In this document: positions 1 to 8,920 of the stretch, piece after piece
Numbering within the stretch: position 1 is the first letter of the stretch
Layout of the letters: each line of letters starts with the position of its first letter
Made by a program: the position numbers and the translations under genes
Source: Bacteroidota bacterium
Lineage (GTDB): Bacteria; Bacteroidota; Bacteroidia; UBA8524
Direction: 5' to 3'
Assembly (NCBI GenBank): GCA_008933805.1
Contig: WBUH01000009.1
Coordinates: 120,215-184,214 of the forward strand
Length of the DNA stretch: 64,000 bases
The notes under the pieces: generated by a model
Told to the model about the DNA's origin: nothing
The model's input: the letters and a program-made list of their open reading frames with translations, nothing else
Database searches by the model: none

Positions 1-1
1 T

Positions 2-190
2 GCCGATGCAGATGTGATTGGTTTTGACTGGAAATATTACAACCAGACTTCCGGACGTTTTACGGTGAATCCAAATTTGATTTACATTGTTAAAACGGTA
101 TCAGGATACTACTATAAGCTAAGGTTTATTGACTTTTATGACGAAAAAGGAATAAAAGGAAACCCATTGTTTGACTTACAAAGGCTATAG
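2..190 (+). CDS. HmuY-like protein, C-terminal fragment
   Basis: This open frame enters from the left edge and ends at a TAG at 188-190, giving the last 62 residues of a protein. The fragment reads like the C-terminus of the HmuY family: a DWKYYN-type strand, a YIVKT segment, then YYKLRFIDFYD and a short G-N-P tail. HmuY-type proteins are secreted or surface lipoproteins of Bacteroidota that bind haem or related ligands and usually sit beside a TonB receptor. The N-terminus, signal peptide and ligand residues lie outside the window, so ligand and partner cannot be judged. A strong terminator follows 28 bases later, so it is the last gene of its transcript. Confidence 0.72.
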   Translation, partial: ADADVIGFDWKYYNQTSGRFTVNPNLIYIVKTVSGYYYKLRFIDFYDEKGIKGNPLFDLQRL

Positions 191-218
191 GCTGAAATTC
201 ATATTGGTTAAATTTTGA

Positions 219-245
219 GGGGGCAGAAAATGCCCCCTTTTTTTG
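219..245 (+). terminator. Rho-independent terminator after HmuY-like gene
   Basis: A perfect 7-bp GC-rich stem (219-225 with 231-237, five G:C pairs in a row) closes a GAAAA loop and is followed by seven T residues. Confidence 0.85.
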
Positions 246-265
246 TGTTTTTATATCAATTTTGG

Positions 266-297
266 TTGTTTAGAACCATTCTAAAATAATATCTTCG
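266..297 (+). promoter_or_regulatory. Bacteroidota-type promoter for the TolB-like gene
   Basis: TTG at 266-268 and TATCTTCG at 290-297 match the -33 and -7 elements (TTG, TAnnTTYG) with a 21-nt spacer. The -7 ends 26 nt before the ATG at 324. Confidence 0.6.
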
Positions 298-323
298 CGC
301 CAGATAAAACAACACTTTATAAC

Positions 324-1436
324 ATGCGTATAATACCCGCACTTATTGCGTTTTCAGTAGTGGCTTTTGCAGCTTGCAAAAATCCAAACAGTCACCAACA
401 CACCAATGATTCTTCAGCCACAGACAGTATGGCTAAGGATAGCGTTAAAACAGAAAAACATCTTAAAAACATTCGTCAGCTTACTTATGGCGGCAACAAC
501 GCTGAAGCCTACTTTAGCTTTGACGGTACCATGCTTACTTTTCAGAGTGATGCTAAAAAATGGGGTGTAGAGTGCGACCAAATTTTCCTAATGAAGATAG
601 ATGAGGCTGCAAAAGACAGCACATATATGCCTAAAATGCTAAGTACCGGTAAGGGCCGTACTACTTGTTCTTATTTTATGGGTGGGGATGATAAAATTGT
701 TTACGCAAGTACACACTTGAAACATGACAAATGCCCTCCAGCTCCTGAGCACCGCGCAGATGGCAAATACCTTTGGGCAATTTACCCTGAGTTTGACATT
801 TTTGTTGCCGACCTAAAACGTAACATTAAGCAACAGCTTACTAATACCCCCGGTTACGATGCCGAAGCCACCATATCTCCTGATGGTAAGAAAATTGTGT
901 TTACCAGCACCCGTAGCGGCGATTTGGAGCTTTATACAATGGATGCAGACGGTAAGAACGTAAAGCAAATCACTACCCAATTGGGATATGACGGTGGTGC
1001 TTTCTTTTCACCTGATGGAAAACGTTTGGTATTCCGTTCATCACGCCCAAAAACCGAAGAAGAAATTAAAGAATACAAAGATTTGTTGGCACAAGGCTTA
1101 GTAGCTCCCACCAACATGGAAATTTATACCTGTAATGTAGACGGTAGCGATTTGAAACAAGTAACCAACTTGGGCAAAGCTAACTGGGCTCCTTTCTTTC
1201 ACCCAAGCGGTAAAAAAATCATTTTCTCATCAAACCACCACAGCAGCAGGGGGTACGATTTTCAGTTGTACATGATTAATGACGATGGTACCGGACTTGA
1301 GCAAATTACCAACGAAAGTATTTTTAATGCGTTCCCAATGTTCTCTCCTGATGGTAAGAGGATTGTATTTAGCAGCAACCGTAACAATGGCGGTACCCGC
1401 GATACAAACCTGTTTATTGCAGATTGGGAAGACTAA
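324..1436 (+). CDS. TolB-like PD40 beta-propeller lipoprotein
   Basis: A 370-residue exported lipoprotein. The N-terminus is a short hydrophobic signal ending in a lipobox with Cys18 (AFAAC). The rest is a beta-propeller made of PD40/WD40-like repeats, each with an SPDG-type turn: residues 64-68 (FSFDG), 185-188, 229-232, 293-296 (HPSG) and 341-344, followed by strands such as KIVFTS and RIVFSS. The family resembles the TolB propeller, but there is no TolB N-terminal domain and no tol genes nearby, so TolB function is not implied. The ATG at 324 is the only start that gives an intact signal peptide. It lies 34 bases before an M28 peptidase on the same strand and is probably co-transcribed with it. 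Confidence 0.8.
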   Translation: MRIIPALIAFSVVAFAACKNPNSHQHTNDSSATDSMAKDSVKTEKHLKNIRQLTYGGNNAEAYFSFDGTMLTFQSDAKKWGVECDQIFLMKIDEAAKDSTYMPKMLSTGKGRTTCSYFMGGDDKIVYASTHLKHDKCPPAPEHRADGKYLWAIYPEFDIFVADLKRNIKQQLTNTPGYDAEATISPDGKKIVFTSTRSGDLELYTMDADGKNVKQITTQLGYDGGAFFSPDGKRLVFRSSRPKTEEEIKEYKDLLAQGLVAPTNMEIYTCNVDGSDLKQVTNLGKANWAPFFHPSGKKIIFSSNHHSSRGYDFQLYMINDDGTGLEQITNESIFNAFPMFSPDGKRIVFSSNRNNGGTRDTNLFIADWED

Positions 1437-1470
1437 ACGGTTAAAAATTTCGTAGGTATAACAAAAAGAC

Positions 1471-2712
1471 ATGATGAGGATAATAAAAATTGCAGCCTTT
1501 TTATTGATGGTTTTCGCAGCTGTAGCAATACAGGCGCAAAGCATATCAAAAAAGAAGGTTAAAAAACACATAAAAACCCTTAGCAGCGATAAGTATTTGG
1601 GCAGAGGTGTTGGTGAAGAGGGTGAAAGGCTTGCTGCTGAGTACATTGCAAAGCAGTTTAAAAGTTTGAAGTTGAAGCCTATGGGCGACAGCGGAACTTA
1701 TTTTCACCACTTTAGTTTTAAGTTTAAAGTAAACCCTCACAGCGAGGATGGAGCGGTTGAAAAGAACGGTAAAAACGTAGTGGCATTTTTAGATAACGGT
1801 GCTGCAAACACTATTATCATTGGTGCACACTACGACCACTTGGGAATGGGGCATGTAGGCAGCAGCCGCGATGCTAATCCCGAAGGTAAAATACACAACG
1901 GCGCGGATGATAATGCATCAGGAACTGCCGGGGTGATAGAATTGGCAAGGTATTTTGCTAAAAACAAAACCAAAGAGAACTGTAATTTTATGTTTATCTG
2001 CTTTTCAGCCGAAGAGCAAGGGTTAGTAGGCTCAAAAAAATTTACCGAGTACGGTTCTTTTAACGCTGCTACCACCCAGTGCATGATAAACATGGATATG
2101 ATAGGCCGTCTTAACGACAGTACTAAGAAAATAATGGTGTACGGGGTAGGTACCAGTCCAGTATGGGGCAATATGGTGCAAACGTTAAAACCCAACACCT
2201 TAGCTATTGGTATTGATTCATCAGGAACAGGCCCTACAGACCATACGAGCTTTTATTTGAAGGATGTGCCCGTATTGTCGTTCTTTACCGGACAACACAA
2301 GCAATACCACACCCCTGAGGATGATGCCCACTTGATAAACTACGACGGTACGGTAGAAGTGCTACGTTACATAGCGAGTATTTGCGATAACGTGGCTGCA
2401 ATGCCAAAACCTGAGTTTACAAAAACAAAAAACAGTGATAATGAAAACCGTGTATCGTTTAAAGTAACATTGGGTATTATGCCCGATTATGTGTTTGAAG
2501 GCCCCGGCGTGAAGGTAGACGGTGTTACTGCCGGTAAACCTGCCGATAAGGCAGGCGTGAAGGCAGGAGATATTCTTTTGTTTTTGGGAGGGGTTGAGTT
2601 AAAAGGCATGAAAGAATACATGAATGCACTAAGCCAACACAAAAAAGGAGACAAAACTACTCTTAAGGTGCACCGTGGTGCAGCTGTATTAGAGTTTGAG
2701 GTAGAGTTTTAA
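1471..2712 (+). CDS. Secreted M28 metallopeptidase with PDZ domain
   Basis: A 413-residue exported zinc aminopeptidase-type protein. Residues 1-23 form a signal peptide ending QAQ. The M28 core carries the expected metal and catalytic positions: H120 and D122 in GAHYDH, D146/D147 in GADDNASG, E181/E182 in SAEEQG, D209 in NMDMIG, and H280 in QYHTPED. A C-terminal PDZ domain spans about 325-413 (KADKAGVKAGD-like loop). In Bacteroidota such proteins trim peptides in the periplasm or at the surface; substrate is unknown. Two ATG codons lie in tandem at 1471 and 1474, and either could start translation. It follows the PD40 lipoprotein by 34 bases and ends before a strong terminator. Confidence 0.88.
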   Translation: MMRIIKIAAFLLMVFAAVAIQAQSISKKKVKKHIKTLSSDKYLGRGVGEEGERLAAEYIAKQFKSLKLKPMGDSGTYFHHFSFKFKVNPHSEDGAVEKNGKNVVAFLDNGAANTIIIGAHYDHLGMGHVGSSRDANPEGKIHNGADDNASGTAGVIELARYFAKNKTKENCNFMFICFSAEEQGLVGSKKFTEYGSFNAATTQCMINMDMIGRLNDSTKKIMVYGVGTSPVWGNMVQTLKPNTLAIGIDSSGTGPTDHTSFYLKDVPVLSFFTGQHKQYHTPEDDAHLINYDGTVEVLRYIASICDNVAAMPKPEFTKTKNSDNENRVSFKVTLGIMPDYVFEGPGVKVDGVTAGKPADKAGVKAGDILLFLGGVELKGMKEYMNALSQHKKGDKTTLKVHRGAAVLEFEVEF

Positions 2713-2744
2713 GAGAATACTATCAAAGGTAAGGTAGGTTCAAA

Positions 2745-2784
2745 AAACGTCGTGTAGCTTTTGCTGCACGGCGTTTGTTTTTTA
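2745..2784 (+). terminator. Rho-independent terminator after M28 peptidase
   Basis: A 14-bp stem (2745-2758 with 2763-2776, allowing two G:T pairs) closes a TTTT loop and is followed by a T run from 2778. Confidence 0.85.
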
Positions 2785-2856
2785 TAGTGAATGTGTAAAA
2801 GAAACGGGGAAGTCTTAATACTAAGACTGCCCCGTTAATAAATATCAATGCGGCTA

Positions 2857-4383
2857 TTATTCCCACTCAATAGTAGCAGGAGGTTTGCTGCTTATATCAT
2901 ATACAACGCGGTTAATACCTTTTACACGGTTAATGATGTTGTTACTCACGCGACCCAATACCTCGTATGGTAGGTGGCTCCAATCGGCAGTCATACCATC
3001 AAGACTGATAACAGCACGAAGGCAAATAACATTTTCGTAGGTACGCTCGTCGCCCATTACACCTACTGAGTTAACGGGCAAGAAAATAGCGCCTGCTTGC
3101 CATACTTTTTCATACCAGCCGCTCGCTTTCAATTCATTAATGAATATGGCATCGGCCTCTTGGGTAATGCGTACTTTATCAGGGGTAATTTCGCCCAAAA
3201 TACGAATGGCCAAGCCCGGTCCGGGGAAGGGGTGGCGTTCAAGTATATTCTTGTCAATACCTAAAGCATAACCCACCTTACGCACTTCATCTTTAAACAA
3301 GCTGCGAAGGGGTTCTAAAATCTTTAGGTTCATTTTCTCAGGCAAACCGCCCACGTTGTGGTGGCTTTTAATGGTAGCCGAAGGACCTTTTACTGATACG
3401 CTTTCAATCACATCGGGGTATATGGTACCTTGTGCCAGCCAGCGGGCACCGTCAATTTTTTGGGCTTCATCATCAAACACATCCACAAACACTTTGCCTA
3501 TGGTTTTGCGTTTCTTTTCAGGTTCGCTAATGCCATCAAGTTCATTCAAAAACAAATCACCCGCACGCACACCTTTTACGTTCAGTCCCATGCCTTTGTA
3601 AGCCTCAAGCACGCTTTCAAACTCATCTTTGCGCAGCAATCCGTTATCAATGAAAATACATTGCAATTGGTTGCCAATAGCCTCTTCAATCAACACCGCA
3701 GCCACAGTACTATCCACACCGCCTGATAAACCTAAAATCACTTTATCATCACCAACTATTTGACGGATATCATTTACCGTAGTTTCGATAAAATGGGTAG
3801 GCGTCCAATCGTCTTTGCAACCGCAAATCTTGTGTACAAAATTGGTTAACAATACTTTGCCTTGCTCAGAGTGGGTTACTTCAGGGTGAAACTGAATACC
3901 CCACACCTGTTTGTCTTTTAATTGGTAGGCAGCAACGGGTATGCTATCGGTATTAGCAATAAGAACTGCGTCTTTAGGGGGGGCTGTAATTGTATCGGCA
4001 TGGCTCATCCAAACCACACTGCCGTTATCCATTCCGTCAAACAATGGGTTTTTTTCAGCAAATTGCAGATGTGCACGTCCGTATTCGCGGTGGTTACTGG
4101 GTTGCACATCGCCGCCCTTTTCATGGGCAAGCAATTGAGCACCGTAGCAAATACCCAAAAGGGGCACATTGGCAGTAAGCATGTCTAAATCCACACGGGG
4201 TGAAGCGTTATCACGCACTGAAAACGGGCTGCCCGAAAGGATAATACCTTTTACGGTGCTATCAATTTCAGGTATGTGATTAAAAGGGTGTATTTCAGAA
4301 TACACATTCAATTCACGCACACGGCGCGCAATCAGTTGGGTGTATTGTGAACCAAAATCAAGGATGAGGATTTTTTCTGTCAT
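2857..4383 (-). CDS. guaA: GMP synthase (glutamine-hydrolysing)
   Basis: Amidates XMP to GMP in the last step of guanine nucleotide synthesis, in the cytoplasm. The 508-residue protein has the full two-domain form. The class I glutamine amidotransferase domain carries the nucleophile C79 (LGICYG) and H166/E168 (QFHPE). The ATP pyrophosphatase domain has the P-loop LSGGVDST at about 219-226, and the C-terminal dimerisation domain ends KPPATIEWE, which is the normal end of the family. I chose the ATG at 4381-4383: the frame can be extended to a TTG at 4404, but that TTG is inside the -7 promoter element. It is a single-gene unit facing the M28 peptidase. Confidence 0.97.
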   Translation of the reverse strand: MTEKILILDFGSQYTQLIARRVRELNVYSEIHPFNHIPEIDSTVKGIILSGSPFSVRDNASPRVDLDMLTANVPLLGICYGAQLLAHEKGGDVQPSNHREYGRAHLQFAEKNPLFDGMDNGSVVWMSHADTITAPPKDAVLIANTDSIPVAAYQLKDKQVWGIQFHPEVTHSEQGKVLLTNFVHKICGCKDDWTPTHFIETTVNDIRQIVGDDKVILGLSGGVDSTVAAVLIEEAIGNQLQCIFIDNGLLRKDEFESVLEAYKGMGLNVKGVRAGDLFLNELDGISEPEKKRKTIGKVFVDVFDDEAQKIDGARWLAQGTIYPDVIESVSVKGPSATIKSHHNVGGLPEKMNLKILEPLRSLFKDEVRKVGYALGIDKNILERHPFPGPGLAIRILGEITPDKVRITQEADAIFINELKASGWYEKVWQAGAIFLPVNSVGVMGDERTYENVICLRAVISLDGMTADWSHLPYEVLGRVSNNIINRVKGINRVVYDISSKPPATIEWE

Positions 4384-4401
4384 GGCTAAAAAAAGAAGGT
4401 G

Positions 4402-4409
4402 CAAAGATA
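4402..4409 (-). promoter_or_regulatory. -7 element of guaA promoter
   Basis: Read on the minus strand this is TATCTTTG, a perfect TAnnTTTG match ending 18 nt before the guaA ATG. No convincing -33 element was seen at 19-23 nt. Confidence 0.55.
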
Positions 4410-4498
4410 GGGGTAAAGGGCAAATGTTAACTTACTGCTAACAGGTTTTTTGAACATACTTTGCCAAGTGTAGCAAATTGTGAAAGAGTTGTATCGGC

Positions 4499-6349
4499 TT
4501 ATTGCTCAAACACTATGGTAAACGTAGTGCCTTTGTTTACCTCGCTTTCAATGGTAATTTTTCCGCCAAGAGCCTCCACTTGTGTTTTCACCATAAACAA
4601 GCCCAAACCTTTGCCTTCTGCGGTTTCATGAAAACGCCTGTATAACCCGAAAATCCGGTCTTTATACTTATCGGTATCAATACCAATTCCGTTATCGGTA
4701 AAAATAATCTCAAAGCGTTTGTCAACTTGGTTACTTTTTATGGTTATAACGGGAGCTACATTAAGGCGACGGTATTTAATACTGTTTGTGATAAGGTTGA
4801 TGAAAATGCTATGCAGATAGCTTTTTAGGGTAAACAGCACATTGCCTTTTGTAAAATCAGTAGTTATTTGTGCATTTTCAGCTTCAACTAAATGATTGAT
4901 ACTTGCTTTAATATCATCAATCATTGTTGATAATATTACGTTTTGTCTGTTTTCGCTAATGTTGCGACTTACTTGCAAAATCTTGTTCAGGTCAACTACT
5001 ACATCATCCAGCTTTCTGGTAGATGTGTAAATGCCTTGCAGTAAGCGCAGCTTATCATTATCAGTAATGTCTTCGTATTGCATCACATTGGCAGCCCCCA
5101 TGATATTTGATAGGGGAGAGCGCAAGTTGTGCGATACGATATACGCAAATTGCTCAAGGTCTTTATTACGTTGGATAATCTCGTTGGCAATCTGTTGCAA
5201 TTCAAGTTCAGCTTGTTTACGTTCGGTAATATCAATGCAGGTTACGCTAATTCCAATAATATTACTGCCGCTGTGCCGCACGGGGTTTATACTGATGTAA
5301 AACCAAAGTGTTTCTTTGTTTTCAAAAGTATCTCCCGGAGCCTCGTACTCTATTCGTTGTCCGGTTAGGGCGCGTTCAAAAGCATTTCTTGCTCTTTGTT
5401 GCCGTTCACCAAGCAATAAATCGGGGTATTTTAAGCCTTGTTTCAGTTTGTTTCCTGTTTCATACAGCACCCAAGCCGACATTATTGTATTAAAGGATAG
5501 AATGGTAAACGTGGTATCCATGAACAGGTAACCAATGTTTGAGCTTTGAAACAAAGAATCAATAGTTGCTTTTGATTTTTCAAGCTCAATATTAGCCAGT
5601 GTCCGCTCGGTAATATCCCTAAAAAAACCCTGAGAACTAACCATTTTACCTTTTACAAAGCGTGGTATCGAGTTTCCATCGGCATATATACGTTTTCCGT
5701 TTTTTGCTATAAAAACAAGCTCGGTATCGTTTACTGCTTCGCCCTTTCTCAGCCGCTCAAATTCATTCATGCAGTGCTGGTGGCTTTCTTCGGCTATTAC
5801 ATCAAAAACATTCATGTCTTTAATGTCTTCATCTGTATAGCCAAGCGTTTTCTTCCAAGTATTGTTTACAAACAAAATCTTTCCGTCAGAATCAACGCTT
5901 TGTATCAACTCTTGGCTGCCTTCTACCAGCAAGCGATATTGTTCTTCGCTTTCCTTCAGCGCACTTTTGTTTTTTATTTCTTCTGATAAGTCTGTAATTC
6001 GTCCTACCGCAATTCGACCTTGGGAGGTATCAAGACCTACCATATTAACTTCAACAATAATCTCTTCGCCTGTTTTATTAAGTCCGTATATACGGCGTTT
6101 ATAGGTAACAGCCTCTTTGCTAAAGTCTAATGAAAAGAAGTGGGTAAGAAAGTTCTGGTAAGTTTGCTTATAGCGTACAGGTAGGAATGCCCCGAGGTTT
6201 TTGCCAATCACATCTTCTTTACTACAGCCTAAAATTTTTCGTGCAAGGCCATTAAAAATGACGATTGTGCCGTTTTCATCAATCGCGGCATAAGCATCAG
6301 GTGCCCCATCTATAATTTCAGGTGAAAACCACAACCCCTTATCAACCAT
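4499..6349 (-). CDS. Cytoplasmic triple-PAS sensor histidine kinase
   Basis: A 616-residue histidine kinase with no signal peptide or membrane segment. Three PAS domains lie at about 10-125, 135-255 and 265-385, the second and third followed by PAC-like 'DITER' ends. The HisKA segment contains the phospho-acceptor H407 in FAYIVSHNLRSPL. The HATPase domain has the N box NLITNS at 518-523, then DNGIGID (G1) and a GLGL lid near 585. It is an orphan kinase: no response regulator, receiver domain or output gene adjoins it, so the partner is encoded elsewhere or signalling is through a phosphorelay. The ATG at 6347-6349 is preceded by a plausible promoter. The ligand sensed by the PAS domains cannot be told from sequence. 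Confidence 0.9.
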   Translation of the reverse strand: MVDKGLWFSPEIIDGAPDAYAAIDENGTIVIFNGLARKILGCSKEDVIGKNLGAFLPVRYKQTYQNFLTHFFSLDFSKEAVTYKRRIYGLNKTGEEIIVEVNMVGLDTSQGRIAVGRITDLSEEIKNKSALKESEEQYRLLVEGSQELIQSVDSDGKILFVNNTWKKTLGYTDEDIKDMNVFDVIAEESHQHCMNEFERLRKGEAVNDTELVFIAKNGKRIYADGNSIPRFVKGKMVSSQGFFRDITERTLANIELEKSKATIDSLFQSSNIGYLFMDTTFTILSFNTIMSAWVLYETGNKLKQGLKYPDLLLGERQQRARNAFERALTGQRIEYEAPGDTFENKETLWFYISINPVRHSGSNIIGISVTCIDITERKQAELELQQIANEIIQRNKDLEQFAYIVSHNLRSPLSNIMGAANVMQYEDITDNDKLRLLQGIYTSTRKLDDVVVDLNKILQVSRNISENRQNVILSTMIDDIKASINHLVEAENAQITTDFTKGNVLFTLKSYLHSIFINLITNSIKYRRLNVAPVITIKSNQVDKRFEIIFTDNGIGIDTDKYKDRIFGLYRRFHETAEGKGLGLFMVKTQVEALGGKITIESEVNKGTTFTIVFEQ

Positions 6350-6409
6350 TCGTGTTTACTTTGTATTTGTAACAATCAGAACCCGTTTTAGGCTCTAAAA
6401 GTATTGCAC

Positions 6410-6440
6410 CAAGTCTACAAATTTTAAAAAAATTGCAAAA
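6410..6440 (-). promoter_or_regulatory. Possible promoter of the PAS histidine kinase
   Basis: On the minus strand TTTTG (6440-6436) is followed after 18 nt by TAGACTTG (6417-6410), a one-mismatch match to TAnnTTTG. Confidence 0.35.
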
Positions 6441-6504
6441 ACCTTTTTTTACAAGATACAAAAAGATATAAACAAAACAAAGTCGGGCAAGCGTAAAGAG
6501 ATTA

Positions 6505-7335
6505 TCAGGCCATAGCCAAAGCAGGTTGCGACTGCATTAATGAGGCAAAATAATCAGGGCTGTTTAGCAAGCGGCTGCCGTACCAACTGAACATTTCTCC
6601 ATCTACAAGTTTTATTTCGGCCAAGGGCAGTACCTGTTTTATTTCTTCGATGTGTTTTTCTTTAAACGGAAACGGCTCTGATGATAACAATACCACTTCA
6701 GGAGCCAGTTCTTTCAACTCCTCAAGTTCAACGCGGGGGTAGCGCATACTATCGGTTTCAGGATTATAGGTAGCCGTGGCAAAGCTGTGCAACACATTAT
6801 TATATCCGCACAAATCAAGCATGTTATGTATAAATGTACTGTTACCTGCGCCCATCCAAGGGTTGCGCCAAATAAGGTAAGCCGCACGACGATTATACTC
6901 AGCCGCGGGAAGTTGTGCAAAAGCATCAATTATACTACCGCATAGTTCATGCGCCTGTTCACCCGTTTCGGTTATTTCGCCCACCATTTCAATCATCATC
7001 AACGCATCATCAAGGTTTTCAATATCACTAATCCAAACGGGGTAAAGTTTGGCCAGTTCTTCTAACTGCGCCCGGTCGTTCTCCTCTTTATTGGCAATAA
7101 TAAGGTCGGGTGTAAGCAACGCTATTTGTTCAAAATTCAGCTTTTTAGTGCCTCCGATTTTAGTTTTAGCCCTGAAATGGTCAGAGGGGTGGATACAAAA
7201 CCAAGTAATGCCAACAACTTCTTTTTCAAGTCCTAAATGAAACAGTAATTCTGTTTGGCTGGGCACTGTTGATATGATGCGCAGGGGCCTTTTAGGTAGG
7301 GAAACTGTGCGCCCCATTTGGTCAGTATAGTCCAC
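6505..7335 (-). CDS. Helical-backbone metal/corrinoid receptor-like protein without signal peptide
   Basis: A 276-residue protein of the periplasmic-binding-protein type 2 fold used by BtuF and siderophore receptors (Peripla_BP_2). It opens YTDQMGRTVSLP and continues with RIISTVPSQTELL, GGTKKLNFEQIALLTPDLIIA and YPRVELEELKELAPEVVLLSSEP, all typical of the family. Unlike transport receptors it has no signal peptide or lipobox, so as read it is cytoplasmic. The start is a GTG at 7333-7335, because an in-frame stop lies just two codons upstream; an internal ATG at residue 7 is the alternative. No ABC permease or ATPase adjoins it. A cobalamin adenosyltransferase is encoded about 10 kb away, but a link between them is only a guess. 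Confidence 0.75.
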   Translation of the reverse strand: MDYTDQMGRTVSLPKRPLRIISTVPSQTELLFHLGLEKEVVGITWFCIHPSDHFRAKTKIGGTKKLNFEQIALLTPDLIIANKEENDRAQLEELAKLYPVWISDIENLDDALMMIEMVGEITETGEQAHELCGSIIDAFAQLPAAEYNRRAAYLIWRNPWMGAGNSTFIHNMLDLCGYNNVLHSFATATYNPETDSMRYPRVELEELKELAPEVVLLSSEPFPFKEKHIEEIKQVLPLAEIKLVDGEMFSWYGSRLLNSPDYFASLMQSQPALAMA

Positions 7336-7362
7336 GGTTCAGGGGGTTAATTAATGGTTAGG

Positions 7363-7370
7363 CAAAAGTA
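7363..7370 (-). promoter_or_regulatory. -7 element upstream of the BtuF-like gene
   Basis: TACTTTTG on the minus strand, a perfect TAnnTTTG match, ends 27 nt before the GTG start. No -33 element is evident. The rest of the 267-nt region up to 7602 shows no gene or repeat. Confidence 0.4.
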
Positions 7371-7602
7371 TATTGATTTTTTTCCGACCCTAAAAAATAG
7401 GCGTTAAACGATTGATTTTATACGATGAAGTGCATAAAAAGCAAAATGAACCGAAAAGCATGCAACGACGGCTTAAAAGTTGTACTCTTTTACTTAAATG
7501 CTGCCATTTGTTTTTTTACCGAAAAGTGTACGAACAGTGTAAAAGAAACAAAAGTTTTTTTATAACATGCAGCAGGTTTACGACGTTAAATAGTCTAAAG
7601 GT

Positions 7603-8181
7603 ATGATAGAGTATAAACTGGTATCGCCGGGGGCCGGTAAGGTATTAATTGCCGAACCTTTTTTGGGCGATGATAATTTTAAACGCAGCGTAGTGCTTAT
7701 TACCGCCTACGAGGCAGAGGGTGTGGTTGGGTTTATTCTTAACCGTCCGTCAGACTTTACGGTAGATGATTTGATGCCTGAGTTTGCAAATGATTACGGC
7801 TTTGCGCCACGTGTGTATTTGGGCGGCCCTGTGCAGCCTGATACATTACACTTTGTGCATAAACTGGGTAATAAAATTGATGACTCAATGCAAATTGGCC
7901 CCAATTTGTGGTGGGGAGGTAACGCAGGACAATTGGCTGATTTGATACGTAAAAACTATGTAGACGAAAGCGAAATACGGTTTTTTATGGGTTATAGCGG
8001 TTGGGCCATGGGGCAGCTTGAAATGGAGATTGAAGAAAAAGCATGGATAGTAGCCAATGGGGTTGAAAGCTTGTTGTTTGATGCTGAAAGCGACAACGAA
8101 TTTTGGCGCAAAACAGTGATGCGTCTTGGGGGGAATTACCGCCAGTTGGCAAATTACCCCGAAGATGTGCATTGGAACTAA
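7603..8181 (+). CDS. yqgE: YqgE/AlgH family protein
   Basis: A 192-residue cytoplasmic protein of the YqgE/AlgH (UPF0301) family, whose biochemical role is still poorly defined. Recognisable family features are the start GKVLIAEPFLGDDNFKRSVVLI, the segment GFILNRPSD, VYLGGPVQPDTLHFVH and FFMGYSGWAMGQLEMEI. Length is usual for the family. The ATG at 7603 is well placed; the frame has no better upstream start. Its stop codon overlaps the start of the next gene in a TAATG arrangement at 8179-8183, so at least the first of the three downstream barrel-like genes is probably translated by coupling from the yqgE message. Confidence 0.92.
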   Translation: MIEYKLVSPGAGKVLIAEPFLGDDNFKRSVVLITAYEAEGVVGFILNRPSDFTVDDLMPEFANDYGFAPRVYLGGPVQPDTLHFVHKLGNKIDDSMQIGPNLWWGGNAGQLADLIRKNYVDESEIRFFMGYSGWAMGQLEMEIEEKAWIVANGVESLLFDAESDNEFWRKTVMRLGGNYRQLANYPEDVHWN

Positions 8182-8900
8182 TGCCTATGATAAAACAGAA
8201 ACTATTAGTATGTGTATTGTTTGTGTTAGTAGCCATAGGAAAGGCAAGCGGGCAGGATATTATCTTTTATAAAAACGGTAACAACGACACGGTTAAAATT
8301 GTTGAACGGGATACAGAAACCATCTCTTTTAAGAAATACAAAAGGCTTAACGGACCGCTTTATGTTGTATTAAAGTCGGCGCTTTTGTTTATAAAATTTG
8401 AGGACGGAAAAATTGAAGTGCTGGACAGCACAGGTTCAAACGGAAATAAAAAGCCCAAACCATACCTACTGCCCATGGGGCGTAATATTATTACGGCAAA
8501 TATCTTCAGTATGATACTGGGCAATGTTCAATTAGGGTACGAGAGCTTGCGTAATGAAGGGAGAATAGGATATAAGGTATCTTTTTTAGGCAGTATATTG
8601 AGTGAAGACACTGATGTATCTATGCAATTGCTTGGGTTTGATGTAAATTTTTATCCTGCCGCACAAAAATGGGTAACATATCTTTATGGCCCTGCAATAC
8701 GCTACGGCTATGTTGATTATCATGAAAACGGGATTGATCCTGCAAGACCTTTCGTGTCAATACTATTTAATAACGGATTTGTGTTTAATGCCGGAAATTC
8801 GTTTTACATAGGAACTCAAATTGGTTTGGGTCCCGGTATTTATAAATCAAATGTGTTTCCGTATGGTTATCTTACATTAAATTTGGGGGTAAGGTTCTAA
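8181..8900 (+). CDS. Secreted barrel-like protein, paralogue 1 of 3
   Basis: A protein of about 239 residues of unknown function. It has a hydrophobic signal peptide ending ASGQ, a first conserved block (QDIIFYKNGNNDTVKIVE, then ISFKKYKRLNGPLY and FEDGKIEVLD), a basic linker, and a region of alternating strands that ends LNLGVRF. A terminal Phe after alternating hydrophobic residues is what outer-membrane beta-barrels show, so I infer an outer-membrane location. The next two genes share the same layout, so this is a tandem triplication. The start overlaps the yqgE stop (TAATG); an ATG two codons later is equally possible. Longer in-frame extensions into yqgE have no signal peptide and were not used. 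Confidence 0.75.
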   Translation: MPMIKQKLLVCVLFVLVAIGKASGQDIIFYKNGNNDTVKIVERDTETISFKKYKRLNGPLYVVLKSALLFIKFEDGKIEVLDSTGSNGNKKPKPYLLPMGRNIITANIFSMILGNVQLGYESLRNEGRIGYKVSFLGSILSEDTDVSMQLLGFDVNFYPAAQKWVTYLYGPAIRYGYVDYHENGIDPARPFVSILFNNGFVFNAGNSFYIGTQIGLGPGIYKSNVFPYGYLTLNLGVRF

Positions 8901-8920
8901 AAAACTGTATATAAACAACT

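Noticed and set aside
7412..7606. 64-residue frame upstream of yqgE
   Set aside because: It lies in A/T-rich intergenic DNA, overlaps the yqgE start and has no family features.
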